Shown here: piece by piece, positions 45,882 to 55,840 of the stretch
How positions within the stretch are numbered: position 1 is the stretch's first letter
Layout of the letters: each line of letters opens with the position of its first letter
Assembly: GCA_011364925.1 (NCBI GenBank)
Contig: RDOA01000002.1
Location: 1 to 64,000 of the forward strand
Direction: 5' to 3'
Length of the DNA stretch: 64,000 nucleotides
Origin: Promethearchaeota archaeon
Lineage (GTDB): Archaea; Asgardarchaeota; Lokiarchaeia; Sigyniarchaeales; SOKP01
Notes under the pieces: generated by a model
What the model was told of the DNA's origin: nothing
The model's database searches: none
What the model saw: only the letters and a program-made list of their open reading frames with translations
Position numbers and translations under genes: made by a program

Positions 45882-48056
45882 TTGCTCAAAGGTGAATATT
45901 CAATCTCAAATTCAAAAGGAATCAAACAACTAGGAATAGTACTTATAGGCACAATTTTAATGAGCTTTATTTTAGCTATTACTTTACCAATTACTATAAC
46001 TCAAAAATCCCAAGAAAATAAGAATTTAGGGTTGCACACCCAAGCTGAAAGGCATATTTCAAGTCAATGGCTAAAGAATCCTACTTTTGATAATCCAAAT
46101 GATTCTTGGTTCTATAATATTGAAGGAGATAATTCGGATGTTAATGCTAGTTGTAAAGATGGTAAAGCAGATTTTAAAGTCTTAGGTAATCGACATTCTT
46201 ACTCCTTAATCGCAGATCCGCCCTTAGCTTCAAATTGGACAGTAAAAAACAATGCAAATTTTCCAAATCGTCCACAAGTATACGAAATCTCGAATGAAGG
46301 TTTTAGAGCATCTCACCTATACAATGATCAGACAGCTATATCAAATCCAAGCGTCCAATGGGAGAGAAATGTCAGCTTACCTGTCTATATGTCGGATTAC
46401 ACAATAGATATGGCATCTATTGATGTAAAAGTTTATGCAAATGCTTCTTTAAATATTGATCGAGAAGGTGATACTGAAGGAAGGGATGATCATGTAGCTT
46501 CTGTCGAAACATACGATGTAGGAGATTATGTTCGATTTTACGCGTTGATTTCTGATTTAGAAAAAAGAAAAGTCTATGAAATTGCATATTTTCAAACAGA
46601 AAGTTTAGGAGCAGGTAATCCTCCTGGAGAGGATATTTTAGAAGACACTATGATGGAGAGTGTTCCTGAGGATGATTTAACTTTTTATATTTCTTCAGTT
46701 TTAGAATCCGATCACAAGAATTTTACTTTATCAATAGGAATGATTCTTCATTTTGAAGATAATATTGTTTCAAATTGGGATTATGACAAATTTAATGAAG
46801 TAATTATAAAATCTGTTAACTTAACTTTTGGTTATTCAAAAAAAATAGATCAATCTACAGCAGTCTCTTGGAATCAAATAGGAAATTCTATTATGGGTGA
46901 GCGGATTGAAATTGAATCGGTCAGTCTTTCTTTCAAATATAAAATTGATAGTTTTTGGTCAAGTGATTTATCTCTTAATTCTAAAATGCAAATTTTGATT
47001 AATAATTATGACTGTGGCTATTTTATCAAATTGAGTTCATTTAATACTACTTATAAAGACTTCAGAATAGAAGGTACAGAAATTAACCCTTACATTTTAA
47101 AAAATATTAATATCTCATTATCAATTCAAGTTTTTATCGGTGATGAATTTCTATTAACTTACCCTTTTACAATCTCAATTGATGACATTTATTTTCAAAT
47201 ATCGTACACTTTATGGGTCGAAGATGAAATAGTTAATAATGATTTTATTTGGATAGTATTAATAATTTCATTTATAGTAATAGGATTACTTGCAGCTTTA
47301 AGTTTAAGATCGTATGTTTTATTACCCAGGCAGCAAAGAAAGAAATCTTATTTGATACTAAGAACTCAGAAATTTAAAGATGTAAGAAATTTACAAGCGA
47401 TTATAGCAATGCACAAACCAAGTGGACTTCCTATATACTCCCAAAGTTATTCTTCGATTATGAAGGGTAAGAAAACGCTTTTTTCGGGATTCATTCAGGC
47501 TGTATCGATTATTGGTGAAGAAATGACTAGATCTGATAAACAGGATGGAAAAAAAAAAAAATCCAAGGACAAAATTGATTTTCATAAAGTTATAGAACTC
47601 GATCTAAAACAATTTTATTGTCTTGTCTTGGATGTGGAAGAGTTAAGAACGGTCCTTATTTTAAAATCCAAATCTTCAAAACGCTTAAAGGAGATATTAG
47701 TGCATTTTAGTTTTGGTCTATATGTAAAAATATCAGATAGATTAAAGAACTGGGATAACGACCTTAATAATTTAGATGAGATCATTCGAACTTTGGTTTA
47801 CGAGTATTTTGATATTTACTACAAAGATCCGTTTAGTGTGAATATTGAAGAATCGGAGCTTATGAAGTATAAAAAGAAATTGAACCTATCTAAATTTGAG
47901 TTCCAAATTATGAATATAATATTCATGATCTTAAAGGAGAAGAGTCATTTTAAACTAATGGATATTCTTGAAAGAGAGACTGATAAAGACGAGGATCAAA
48001 TTATCAGCGCGTTAGAATCATTAATTGAATTCAAACTGATTAGACCTATTAAATAG
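45882..48056 (+). CDS. Membrane protein with large extracellular domain and cytosolic longin-like tail with winged helix
   Basis: 724 residues, TTG start at 45882. A membrane span (about 19-38) is followed by some 420 residues rich in Asn, Ser and aromatic residues with beta character, then a second span (about 459-480). The cytosolic part begins with RQQRKK and contains VRNLQAIIAMHKPSGLPIYS and LFSGFIQAVSIIGEE, the strand-turn-strand and helix pattern of the longin/roadblock-like domains of Asgard archaea. The last 70 residues (LSKFEFQIMNIIFMILKE onward) look like a winged helix. It could pass an outside signal to small GTPases. The domain order is visible; the role is inference. Confidence 0.65.
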   Translation: MLKGEYSISNSKGIKQLGIVLIGTILMSFILAITLPITITQKSQENKNLGLHTQAERHISSQWLKNPTFDNPNDSWFYNIEGDNSDVNASCKDGKADFKVLGNRHSYSLIADPPLASNWTVKNNANFPNRPQVYEISNEGFRASHLYNDQTAISNPSVQWERNVSLPVYMSDYTIDMASIDVKVYANASLNIDREGDTEGRDDHVASVETYDVGDYVRFYALISDLEKRKVYEIAYFQTESLGAGNPPGEDILEDTMMESVPEDDLTFYISSVLESDHKNFTLSIGMILHFEDNIVSNWDYDKFNEVIIKSVNLTFGYSKKIDQSTAVSWNQIGNSIMGERIEIESVSLSFKYKIDSFWSSDLSLNSKMQILINNYDCGYFIKLSSFNTTYKDFRIEGTEINPYILKNINISLSIQVFIGDEFLLTYPFTISIDDIYFQISYTLWVEDEIVNNDFIWIVLIISFIVIGLLAALSLRSYVLLPRQQRKKSYLILRTQKFKDVRNLQAIIAMHKPSGLPIYSQSYSSIMKGKKTLFSGFIQAVSIIGEEMTRSDKQDGKKKKSKDKIDFHKVIELDLKQFYCLVLDVEELRTVLILKSKSSKRLKEILVHFSFGLYVKISDRLKNWDNDLNNLDEIIRTLVYEYFDIYYKDPFSVNIEESELMKYKKKLNLSKFEFQIMNIIFMILKEKSHFKLMDILERETDKDEDQIISALESLIEFKLIRPIK

Positions 48057-48122
48057 GTTTCAACCTATATTTTAAAGCTGAAATCTCTAAAATGAAAAAT
48101 TCTTTTTCAACCGAAATGTTTT

Positions 48123-48139
48123 CTAATTAAATTAATTAG
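48123..48139 (+). terminator. Palindrome CTAATTAA-A-TTAATTAG, possible terminator hairpin
   Basis: Perfect 8-bp arms, 66 bases after the longin-tail gene and 55 before the next start. AT-only stem, so weak. Confidence 0.3.
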
Positions 48140-48193
48140 TTTTGCTACTTATACTTTAATAAAGGAAATTAAGGTCTTAGTTGATGATTTGTA

Positions 48194-49591
48194 ATGGAAT
48201 ACGAAGAAAAAGTTGAAAAAATTAAAAATATCGTTGATTCGCCTATAAGCAAGTTTAAACCCGAAGAATTAAAGGCGATTGTTGAACGATACGAGAAAAA
48301 CCATGTTAAATCTAAAAAAGCCTTTGAAAGGGCTAGGAAAATTATCCCTGGTGGAGTAGAACATAATCTTGCTTTTAATTTTCCTTTTCCTTTAGCTAGC
48401 AAGCGTGTTTTCGATTGCTATATGGAAACGGTTGACGACATTGTATTGACGGATTATTTAATGGACGGAGGACCTATAATTCTTGGACACAATCATCCGG
48501 TGTTAACAGAGAAAATAATAGAAGTTATTCGGGATATTGGACCGTGTCATGGAATAACTAACGAATATGAATATCTTGCAGCAGAAGAGCTTCAAAAGTA
48601 TTATCCTTCCTGTGAAATTATAAGATGGCTGCAAACCGGTACAGAAGCTGATATGCTTGCGATTAGAATCGCTAGAGTTGCAACTAATCGTAAATGGGTA
48701 ATTAAAATAGGAGGAAGTTACCATGGCTGGTCAGATCAGTTAGTTTACGATATGCACGTGCCTGGAACAAAACTATTGGAATCGCACGGTATTCCTAAAG
48801 ATGTGTTTAAATATACTGATTCTTGTCCTCCAAATGAAATCGAGACGCTACGAGAAATGTTTAAGGAAAAACGAAAAGTTGCCGCGGTCATAATTGAACC
48901 GATGGGAGGTGAGTCCGGAGCGATACCTGTTAGACCAGAATTTAATAAAGAAGTAGAAGAGCTCTGTCACGAAAACAAAACGCTCTTGATATCAGATGAA
49001 GTAGTGTGTGCTTTTAGATTACATATGGGTGGCGGTCAAGCGTATTATGGCTATGAACCTGATTTATCTGTGTTTGGGAAAATCGTTGGACACGGATACC
49101 CCTCAGCTGCAGCAATTGGGGGGAAAGAGGAGTACATGAACTATTGCGCGGCAGGTGTAAGTGGTGGAAAAAGAGCTTATAGCGGGGGAACTCTAGCAGC
49201 AAATCCTTTAACTTGTGCCGCTGCGTATCACGCAATTAAGTTAGTTGAGGAAACTGGTGCCACAGAAATAGCAGCAAGAGCTGGGGCTCGCCTGGCAAAT
49301 GGTTTGAATAATGTGTTCGAACAATACGATTTACCATGGTTTTCGTACAATTTGGGTGGAACAGTTCACTTTCATACTTCATGTTTATTTGGATTGAGTT
49401 TTGATAATCCTGATCAAGTTGGACAACTTCCATTAAGGAAAACATTTATGGAACACATGGGAGCAGCTTTAGTGGATCAGGAACTAATATCTGTTGCAGG
49501 AAGTAGGTTTTACACATGTATTCTTCATTCCGACAAGATAATTGATGAGACTGTCGAAAAAATTGAAGAAATATGTAAAAAAATCGAGTGA
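48194..49591 (+). CDS. Class III aminotransferase, glutamate-1-semialdehyde aminotransferase-like
   Basis: 465 residues. Family marks: ARKIIPGGVEHN, GPIILGHNHP, LQTGTEADMLAIRIAR, GSYHGWSDQ, IIEPMGGESGAIP, LLISDEVVCAFR, the PLP Lys in FGKIVGHGYPSAAAIGG near 302, and the SGGTLAANPL loop. In true HemL the Lys stretch reads GKIIGGG and the glycines match only partly, so an omega- or sugar-aminotransferase role is as likely. No other heme genes are adjacent. Confidence 0.82.
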   Translation: MEYEEKVEKIKNIVDSPISKFKPEELKAIVERYEKNHVKSKKAFERARKIIPGGVEHNLAFNFPFPLASKRVFDCYMETVDDIVLTDYLMDGGPIILGHNHPVLTEKIIEVIRDIGPCHGITNEYEYLAAEELQKYYPSCEIIRWLQTGTEADMLAIRIARVATNRKWVIKIGGSYHGWSDQLVYDMHVPGTKLLESHGIPKDVFKYTDSCPPNEIETLREMFKEKRKVAAVIIEPMGGESGAIPVRPEFNKEVEELCHENKTLLISDEVVCAFRLHMGGGQAYYGYEPDLSVFGKIVGHGYPSAAAIGGKEEYMNYCAAGVSGGKRAYSGGTLAANPLTCAAAYHAIKLVEETGATEIAARAGARLANGLNNVFEQYDLPWFSYNLGGTVHFHTSCLFGLSFDNPDQVGQLPLRKTFMEHMGAALVDQELISVAGSRFYTCILHSDKIIDETVEKIEEICKKIE

Positions 49592-49723
49592 AATTAATTC
49601 AAGTATATTATTTTCTTTTTACTCTTACATCTTTTTTGACCGTCTTGTAAAAATAATGTATAGTTTTTAATGGTTACATAAATTAAGTCTTATAATTTAC
49701 AAACTTTAGATTATCTGTAGTTT

Positions 49724-52700
49724 ATGAAATCTAACAAATTAAGCGCTTATTCAATAATCAAGTACATTTCATATGAAGCTTTATTAGAGGAACAGCTTCA
49801 ATCAACAACAGAAAACGAAAGGCTGTTTGAGCGGTTAGCTAAAAAGAGGAATGTATTAAAGATTAAATTTCTTTCCTATAAAATTATTAACAGCATTATC
49901 TTTGCAGTTCAGCCCATTTTTCTCTTAATGGCATATTCAACCCTAAATTCGAATCTATACGATTTTTTAGATTTCCATACCATGTTTTTTATCAAGGCGG
50001 TAAATTTCCATTTCTTTTTTATTGTTCAGCTTTTCAACTTCTTTTTATTAGGGCTTTTTAGCATGACAACAATCATGTCTGGTGATATGTATGAATGGAT
50101 CAAAACTTTTCCATTGTCACGGAGAGATTTGAAAAAATTGGCATTTTACAGCATATACCATAACTTAAATGTGCCAATCATAATAAACACATTAGCGTTT
50201 CCTGTAATAATGCTGATAGCAACACAAAATTTTATAGTTTTTCTAATTTCTTTAGGGATCTCGATATTAAATATGATATTTTCTCTTTCAGTACTGATTA
50301 TTTCGAGTGAGAGAATTGCTAAATTTATGAAACGGTTTAGTAAAAAATCAAGAAAGCCACTCATCGTTCAATTGCTTAACACTTTTAGTTATGTATTAGT
50401 CATTTTTGGGGGAATATTCGTCATCGAAATTGCTTTAAATCTCTTAATTCCATTTCTGTTGAATTTAACAGATATATATTTTGTTCGATTATACAATCTT
50501 ATTCTCTTCTTGATACCATTTCCATTTAACGCAAGTTATTTAGTTTTATTATTTACTAGTGCTCCTCAGATGCATATTATCTTTTGGCTTAATCTTCTAT
50601 ACGGTTTTGGTTTGTACTTAATTTCCATTTATTTTCTTCTGCGTAAATCGTTTAAATCGCTTAATTCGGTTATATTATTAAAGTATAAAGAAAAGAGCGG
50701 AGAAGGCGATCTTGTTGATAATAAATATCCATTGAAAATTCATGCTATATCGCATTTCAAAGCATTTATTCGAAAAGATTTATTAACTGCTTCAAGAGAT
50801 TTGCAAACTTCCATGTATTTCATAATGCCAATCGTTTACTCCTTTACGTCTATGTTCTTTTTTAATTTCAGTCTACTTAGTGGGATGGGACCACTGGATA
50901 TTAATTTATTTTTAACGAATTGGATAGTAATTTTAGGATTGAGCCCAGTGCTTTCAGCTGTTATAGTATATAGCGTATTAAATATCGATAAACAAGGAAT
51001 AATACTATTAAATACCCTCCCAATTATAAGACGCCATCAAGCAACATCAAAATTGGTTATTGTAATTATAATCCAACTCTTAGCTGTATTATCTCCATCT
51101 TTAATTTATATTCTTAATCCTAATTTTATGGATATATTTTTAGCTAGTGTATTAGCCTTGCCCTTAGTATTATCGTTTACTCTTACAACATTTATAATGA
51201 GAGTACGCTATTTTGGAAAGAAAAAATATTATTATACTCTAGACGAAGTATTGTCTAATAATAAGATTGGAAAATGGACTTTAATTCTTTTAAGTAATTA
51301 TTTAATCTATGTATTTGCTATCCTAATCTCTACTTATGTTTTTTATGTCTTTAATTTTCTAATATTCATTTTTAATGAAGTCTTCCTTTCACTGATATTT
51401 TTGACCATTGTCATGAGTAAATTCAAAAAGTATTTCCCGAAAGAAGGTAGGAGAAATAGGAGTTTGACTATAGCAATTTCATTAATATATTGCTATGTAA
51501 TTGCTCATTTATTACTCTTAAGCTCAGTTTTATCAATTTCACTGCAATACGCAATTGTAATAGCCTGTATATGTTTGACAGGAATTATCCTTACCTTTAA
51601 ATATACTAAATTTCCTTTACGGATTTTAAAAAGAATGTTTGAAAAGCTAAAACCAAATTCTGAAGTGAAAGACCCTAGACAAGAACGTAATTGGATGCGC
51701 GTCATCATTTTGATTTCAGGGTTGTTCTTTGCTTATTCTCTTATACCTATAATCGTACACTTTACAACGACAGAGTATCTTCTAATTGGTATATTCTTAG
51801 TTATATTTAGTATATCTTTAATTCTCCTGACATTCAAAAGTCATAACAAAGATTCCAAAAAAGAGTTAGTCGAATCTAAAGAATTCTTCCAAATTGATTT
51901 TTTAAAAGCATTTATGATCTTTATGGTAATTTTCGATCACACTATACCATGGACGATTAAAAATGGAATGGGAGTTGCGTTATGGGAGAGGATTGCTATT
52001 CCCGTGTTTTTAGTTATTATGGGCTTTAATTTTGGACATTCATATAAGACTCGTGGTAAAGATAATTTTGGGACTAATTATTTGTTTAGAAAATTATCTC
52101 GATATTTGCTTCCATTTGTGATCATTTATGTGATTTCAGTTGGTCTTGGTTTATATTTTTACCATACTACTGATGTTCGAGTCTGGTTATTACGACAGGA
52201 TTCACCATATTCTTTCATTCATCTTTTTATCGGAATTCTTCCTTTTTGGGGTCCTGGAAACTGGTTTATGCCATTGTTATTTGGTAGTATCATTATACTT
52301 CCCATAATATTTAAAGGGTTTTCCGGGAGAACCATCTGGGCAATTATTACTTTGGTGTTATGTTTTCTTATTGAAATTGGTATGCAGTATATAGTATATT
52401 CTCAATTTCGACCGTTTGATTATGGTAATATATCTATTGTTTACATGTTCCTCTTAAATATACTATACTACACTTCAGCACTAGGATTGGGCATGTGGAT
52501 TTCAAGAAAACATGAGCTCTACAGTTGGCATAATCTTATTATTTGGATACTCTTCTCCTTAAGTCTTATTTATATTATTTGGTACCAATTTTTTGGTTTT
52601 AGATTAAGGGACAGTTCTGGCGTACCACTTTTAACTGGCGATTATAATTTCTTAGTCACTCCTTATGCTGCGTTTTTAGTTTTGTTCGTGATAAAAATTC

Positions 52701-52984
52701 TACCTAAAACAAAGAAAGGTATCATTACCAGATCTATTTCGGTGATAGGAAAATCCACATACCATATTCTTTTGGTACAAATTATGTATTTTGCGATTTT
52801 GATAGCAATTTATGGTGATCACTATGGTACAAGTATTTTGGGTACTGCTACTACCGATCTAAATTATTTTTTTAATCTCTTTCTCAATTGGGCACTATGC
52901 GTGCCAATTGGAATAATTTGGTGGTCAATAGAAAATTCAATTCGGAATTCTTGGAGAAAGAAATATAAAAAACCAACAAATTGA
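49724..52984 (+). CDS. Giant membrane fusion: ABC-2-permease-like N-terminus plus acyltransferase-3 C-terminus
   Basis: 1086 residues with some 20 or more hydrophobic segments. Residues 1-690 show the architecture of large prokaryotic ABC-export permeases, with two similar six-span blocks and conserved FIRKDLLTASRDLQTSMYFI in the middle. From about 715 the acyltransferase-3 pattern begins: QIDFLKAFMIFMVIFDH, then WERIAIPVFLVIMGFNFG, then FRKLSRYLLPFVIIY and GNWFMPLLF; the His in VIFDH is the expected catalytic one. No ATP-binding partner gene is nearby. It may flip and acylate a glycolipid or glycan, but that is inference. Confidence 0.7.
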   Translation: MKSNKLSAYSIIKYISYEALLEEQLQSTTENERLFERLAKKRNVLKIKFLSYKIINSIIFAVQPIFLLMAYSTLNSNLYDFLDFHTMFFIKAVNFHFFFIVQLFNFFLLGLFSMTTIMSGDMYEWIKTFPLSRRDLKKLAFYSIYHNLNVPIIINTLAFPVIMLIATQNFIVFLISLGISILNMIFSLSVLIISSERIAKFMKRFSKKSRKPLIVQLLNTFSYVLVIFGGIFVIEIALNLLIPFLLNLTDIYFVRLYNLILFLIPFPFNASYLVLLFTSAPQMHIIFWLNLLYGFGLYLISIYFLLRKSFKSLNSVILLKYKEKSGEGDLVDNKYPLKIHAISHFKAFIRKDLLTASRDLQTSMYFIMPIVYSFTSMFFFNFSLLSGMGPLDINLFLTNWIVILGLSPVLSAVIVYSVLNIDKQGIILLNTLPIIRRHQATSKLVIVIIIQLLAVLSPSLIYILNPNFMDIFLASVLALPLVLSFTLTTFIMRVRYFGKKKYYYTLDEVLSNNKIGKWTLILLSNYLIYVFAILISTYVFYVFNFLIFIFNEVFLSLIFLTIVMSKFKKYFPKEGRRNRSLTIAISLIYCYVIAHLLLLSSVLSISLQYAIVIACICLTGIILTFKYTKFPLRILKRMFEKLKPNSEVKDPRQERNWMRVIILISGLFFAYSLIPIIVHFTTTEYLLIGIFLVIFSISLILLTFKSHNKDSKKELVESKEFFQIDFLKAFMIFMVIFDHTIPWTIKNGMGVALWERIAIPVFLVIMGFNFGHSYKTRGKDNFGTNYLFRKLSRYLLPFVIIYVISVGLGLYFYHTTDVRVWLLRQDSPYSFIHLFIGILPFWGPGNWFMPLLFGSIIILPIIFKGFSGRTIWAIITLVLCFLIEIGMQYIVYSQFRPFDYGNISIVYMFLLNILYYTSALGLGMWISRKHELYSWHNLIIWILFSLSLIYIIWYQFFGFRLRDSSGVPLLTGDYNFLVTPYAAFLVLFVIKILPKTKKGIITRSISVIGKSTYHILLVQIMYFAILIAIYGDHYGTSILGTATTDLNYFFNLFLNWALCVPIGIIWWSIENSIRNSWRKKYKKPTN

Positions 52985-53044
52985 AAGAATTTTAAAAGAA
53001 AATTTTAATATGATTTTTAATTTTTTTAAGAAAATGTGATTATT

Positions 53045-54070
53045 ATGGGAGATCAGAACGAGATTACTAATCCATCGAATTTGTTCAATAAAGATGGTTC
53101 TTTAGTTCAAAAAGGTTGGGCTCGGAAACCAATTTTAAAATATAATAAAGAATATATCGGGAAAGGTTGGACGCGAATTAAAGAATGGGATCATTTTTCT
53201 GTTCTAAATAAAAATTTTGGTTTCCAATTAACTATAGGGGATATTGGATATTTAACTCAAATGAGTTATGCTTGGCTAGATTTTAAAGAAAAAAAGAGAG
53301 ACGGTAAGGGCTTATTCAAATTCTTTACAAAATCAAAAACTCTTCCAATAAGTTCTTTAGAAGACAGTAAAATCGAATTTCCTACGAAAAAATTTAATGC
53401 TACAATATCAAAAGAAAAAAATAAGAGGATTCTGACGATTGACGATCCCTCTTTTCAAGATATTGGATTAAAAGGAAGTATTACTTTACACGATGATCCA
53501 AAGGCCGATAATACTGTTGTTGTTACTGGTTATAAAGAAAATCCAAGATTGTTTTATTATAACCATAAGATCAATTATATGCCCGCTGAAGGTTCTCTTA
53601 CGATTGGAGATAAATTGTATTCGTTTGAACCAGAAACTTCTTACGCACTTATGGACTGGGGTCGCGGAATTTGGCCTTATAAAACTCATTGGTTATGGGG
53701 TTCAGCTTGCGGACTTGATGACGGAGTTCCTGTTGCCTTTAATATTGGGTATGGTTTCGGAGATTTATCTACTCACACAGAAAATATCGTTTTTTACGAT
53801 GGTAAAGCACACAAAATAGATGAGGTCGAATTTCATCACGAAAATAGAGATCCAACAAAGCCTTGGAAGTTTACCAGTAATGACAACCGGTTTAATATGA
53901 CTCTAGATCCAATCATCCCTCACAAAGAAAAACTCAATTTCGGCTTGATTTATTTAAATTCGTCGCTACTCCATGGTTTGTATTCTGGAGAAGTTGTTCT
54001 TGACAATGGGGAAAAAATTAAGATCGAAAATATGCTAGGGCACGCCGAAGATATTTATTGGCGTTGGTAA
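53045..54070 (+). CDS. DUF2804 family protein
   Basis: About 341 residues, soluble and beta-rich. The order NLFNKDGSLVQKGWARKP, FGFQLTIGDIGYL, then MDWGRGIWPYKTHWLWGS and GYGFGDLSTHTENIVFYDG follows the DUF2804 family, whose structure is lipocalin-like or two-barrel by analogy with AttH/CrtC-type proteins. Function unknown. The WGRG and W-W-G-S residues are the most conserved. It lies between the giant fusion and the sugar-acid genes, on the opposite strand to the latter. ATG 53045 is preferred over GTG 53036. Confidence 0.7.
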   Translation: MGDQNEITNPSNLFNKDGSLVQKGWARKPILKYNKEYIGKGWTRIKEWDHFSVLNKNFGFQLTIGDIGYLTQMSYAWLDFKEKKRDGKGLFKFFTKSKTLPISSLEDSKIEFPTKKFNATISKEKNKRILTIDDPSFQDIGLKGSITLHDDPKADNTVVVTGYKENPRLFYYNHKINYMPAEGSLTIGDKLYSFEPETSYALMDWGRGIWPYKTHWLWGSACGLDDGVPVAFNIGYGFGDLSTHTENIVFYDGKAHKIDEVEFHHENRDPTKPWKFTSNDNRFNMTLDPIIPHKEKLNFGLIYLNSSLLHGLYSGEVVLDNGEKIKIENMLGHAEDIYWRW

Positions 54071-54173
54071 AACACTGTTTTTTACGATTTAAAATAACTT
54101 TGCAAGAAGATTCTTCGAACATTTAAGGTATATATTCCAAATTTTTATCAGTTAATACACCAATAACGCTATA

Positions 54174-54809
54174 CTATCCAAGCTCAGACTTTATTAGCGA
54201 AAGTGCTCTATTTGTTCTGATTTCAATCTCTTTAAAGTTTCCAGACGATATTAAGTCCTTCTTTACTATCCAACTTCCGCCACAAGCAATAACGTTATCC
54301 AATTTCAGGTATACAATCAAAGTGTCATCATTAACTCCACCAGTTGGCATGAAACGAGCATTAGGATACGGTCCAGATATTGCTTTGAGCATTTTTGGTC
54401 CTCCAGAAAGATCAGCGGGAAAAAATTTGAAAAAATTTAATCCTCTTTCTAATCCCCACTCAATGAAAGTAGGGCTATTAAGACCTGGAACGATGGGATA
54501 ATCATTTTTAACGCAATAATCGACTACAGTAGGATTAAAACCGGGCGTAACTATGAACTCTGCTCCAGCAAAAATGGCGGCATCAACTTGGTCAATTGTA
54601 AGCACCGTTCCTGCTCCTACTAGCATTTCCGGAAATTTATTTCTTATTAAAGAAATCGATTCTGCTGCTGCTTTAGTCCTAAAAGTAATCTCAATTACAG
54701 GTAAACCAGCATCCATGAGCGTTTTTGCTAAAGGAACAGCATTCTCAGAATCTTCAATTACAGCCACGGGAATCAATTTTAGTTCTTCTATCTTTTTAAT
54801 TACATCCAT
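54174..54809 (-). CDS. eda: 2-dehydro-3-deoxy-phosphogluconate (KDPG) aldolase
   Basis: 211 residues, class I aldolase TIM barrel. Glu in PVIEITFRTKAA near 39 and the Schiff-base Lys in NFFKFFPADLSGG near 131 are both present, along with GAGTVLTIDQVDAA and FMPTGGVN. It splits KDPG into pyruvate and glyceraldehyde 3-phosphate. It would complete hexuronate or inositol breakdown begun by the enzymes at 1-4040. It lies 95 bases after the 2-hydroxyacid dehydrogenase on the same strand. Confidence 0.9.
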   Translation of the reverse strand: MDVIKKIEELKLIPVAVIEDSENAVPLAKTLMDAGLPVIEITFRTKAAAESISLIRNKFPEMLVGAGTVLTIDQVDAAIFAGAEFIVTPGFNPTVVDYCVKNDYPIVPGLNSPTFIEWGLERGLNFFKFFPADLSGGPKMLKAISGPYPNARFMPTGGVNDDTLIVYLKLDNVIACGGSWIVKKDLISSGNFKEIEIRTNRALSLIKSELG

Positions 54810-54904
54810 AATTAGACTTCATGTATTATGCTTTTTTAATTTTATAAATTACATTAATTTCTGGGACGAAGATTTGGAGTATAATCTTTTAAGACTCTTC
54901 AATT

Positions 54905-55840
54905 TTAGCCATCTAATCCTAATACCAGTAAAATATTATCTATAGCCACTTCCACGGCTCGATCGATGCTTTCGTTCGTAAAAGCCCCTATATGTGGAGT
55001 GCAGATTGTCTGAGGATGACTTATGAGTTCATTAATTTCGGGAGGTTCATTTCTATAAACATCAGTGGCATAGACTTGAACTTTTCTTGTATTTAACGCT
55101 TTAACTAGTTCTAAATCGTCTACAACTTCTGCTCGAGCAGTATTTATAAGAAAGACTCCATCTTTCATCATAGATAAAGCTTTGTGGTCTATAATCGGAT
55201 TTTCTCCAGGAGGAACATGTAGACTAATAATATCCGACTTATTAAATAATTCGTATAAAGATACATATTGGAAATCTTCCGAAGGATTAAATGATTGGTC
55301 TGGATCAAAATCATAACCTAACACTTTCATTCCTAATCCTAATGCCATATTTATCACTCGTTTTCCAATATTGCCACAGCCTATGATCCCGATTATTTTC
55401 CCGTTTATCTCAATACCTTTAATCCGATTCCACTTTCCATTCTTCAACTCTTGATCATGAATAGGGATCGAACGAACGGCACTCAACATTAAGGATATAG
55501 CAAGTTCTGCCACTCCTTGGGCGTTAGAACCCGGTGTGATCTTAATTTCAATATTGAGCTCTCTTGCGGCCTCAAGATCGATATTGTCAGTCCCTACGCC
55601 ATTTCTACTTATTACCATTAAGTTTTTCGAAGACTTTAAAACTTTTTCTGAGATTTTCTCGGTTCCAGCTAAATATGCAACACATTCGGGTAAAAATTGA
55701 AGCTGTTCCTCCTCGGTAGGGCGTCTCCCTGGAGGACCAAATACGAGTTCCAATCCCGCGTTTTCCAGCCTTTTTAAAGCCGGATGCCCATAAAGCGTTA
55801 AAGTTCTTGAACCAATGTAAACCTTATTCACGATATTCAC
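54905..55840 (-). CDS. D-isomer-specific 2-hydroxyacid dehydrogenase
   Basis: 311 residues. The NAD loop GIIGCGNIGKR is near 150, the catalytic Arg is in VISRNGVGTDN and NTARAEVVDD, Glu in DVYRNEPPE near 262 and His in TPHIGAFTNES near 287. The GTG start at 55840 overlaps the pgi stop in a GTGA junction, so translation is probably coupled. The family includes phosphoglycerate dehydrogenase and hydroxypyruvate/glyoxylate reductase. Between pgi and eda, a sugar-acid substrate is likely. Confidence 0.85.
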   Translation of the reverse strand: MNIVNKVYIGSRTLTLYGHPALKRLENAGLELVFGPPGRRPTEEEQLQFLPECVAYLAGTEKISEKVLKSSKNLMVISRNGVGTDNIDLEAARELNIEIKITPGSNAQGVAELAISLMLSAVRSIPIHDQELKNGKWNRIKGIEINGKIIGIIGCGNIGKRVINMALGLGMKVLGYDFDPDQSFNPSEDFQYVSLYELFNKSDIISLHVPPGENPIIDHKALSMMKDGVFLINTARAEVVDDLELVKALNTRKVQVYATDVYRNEPPEINELISHPQTICTPHIGAFTNESIDRAVEVAIDNILLVLGLDG

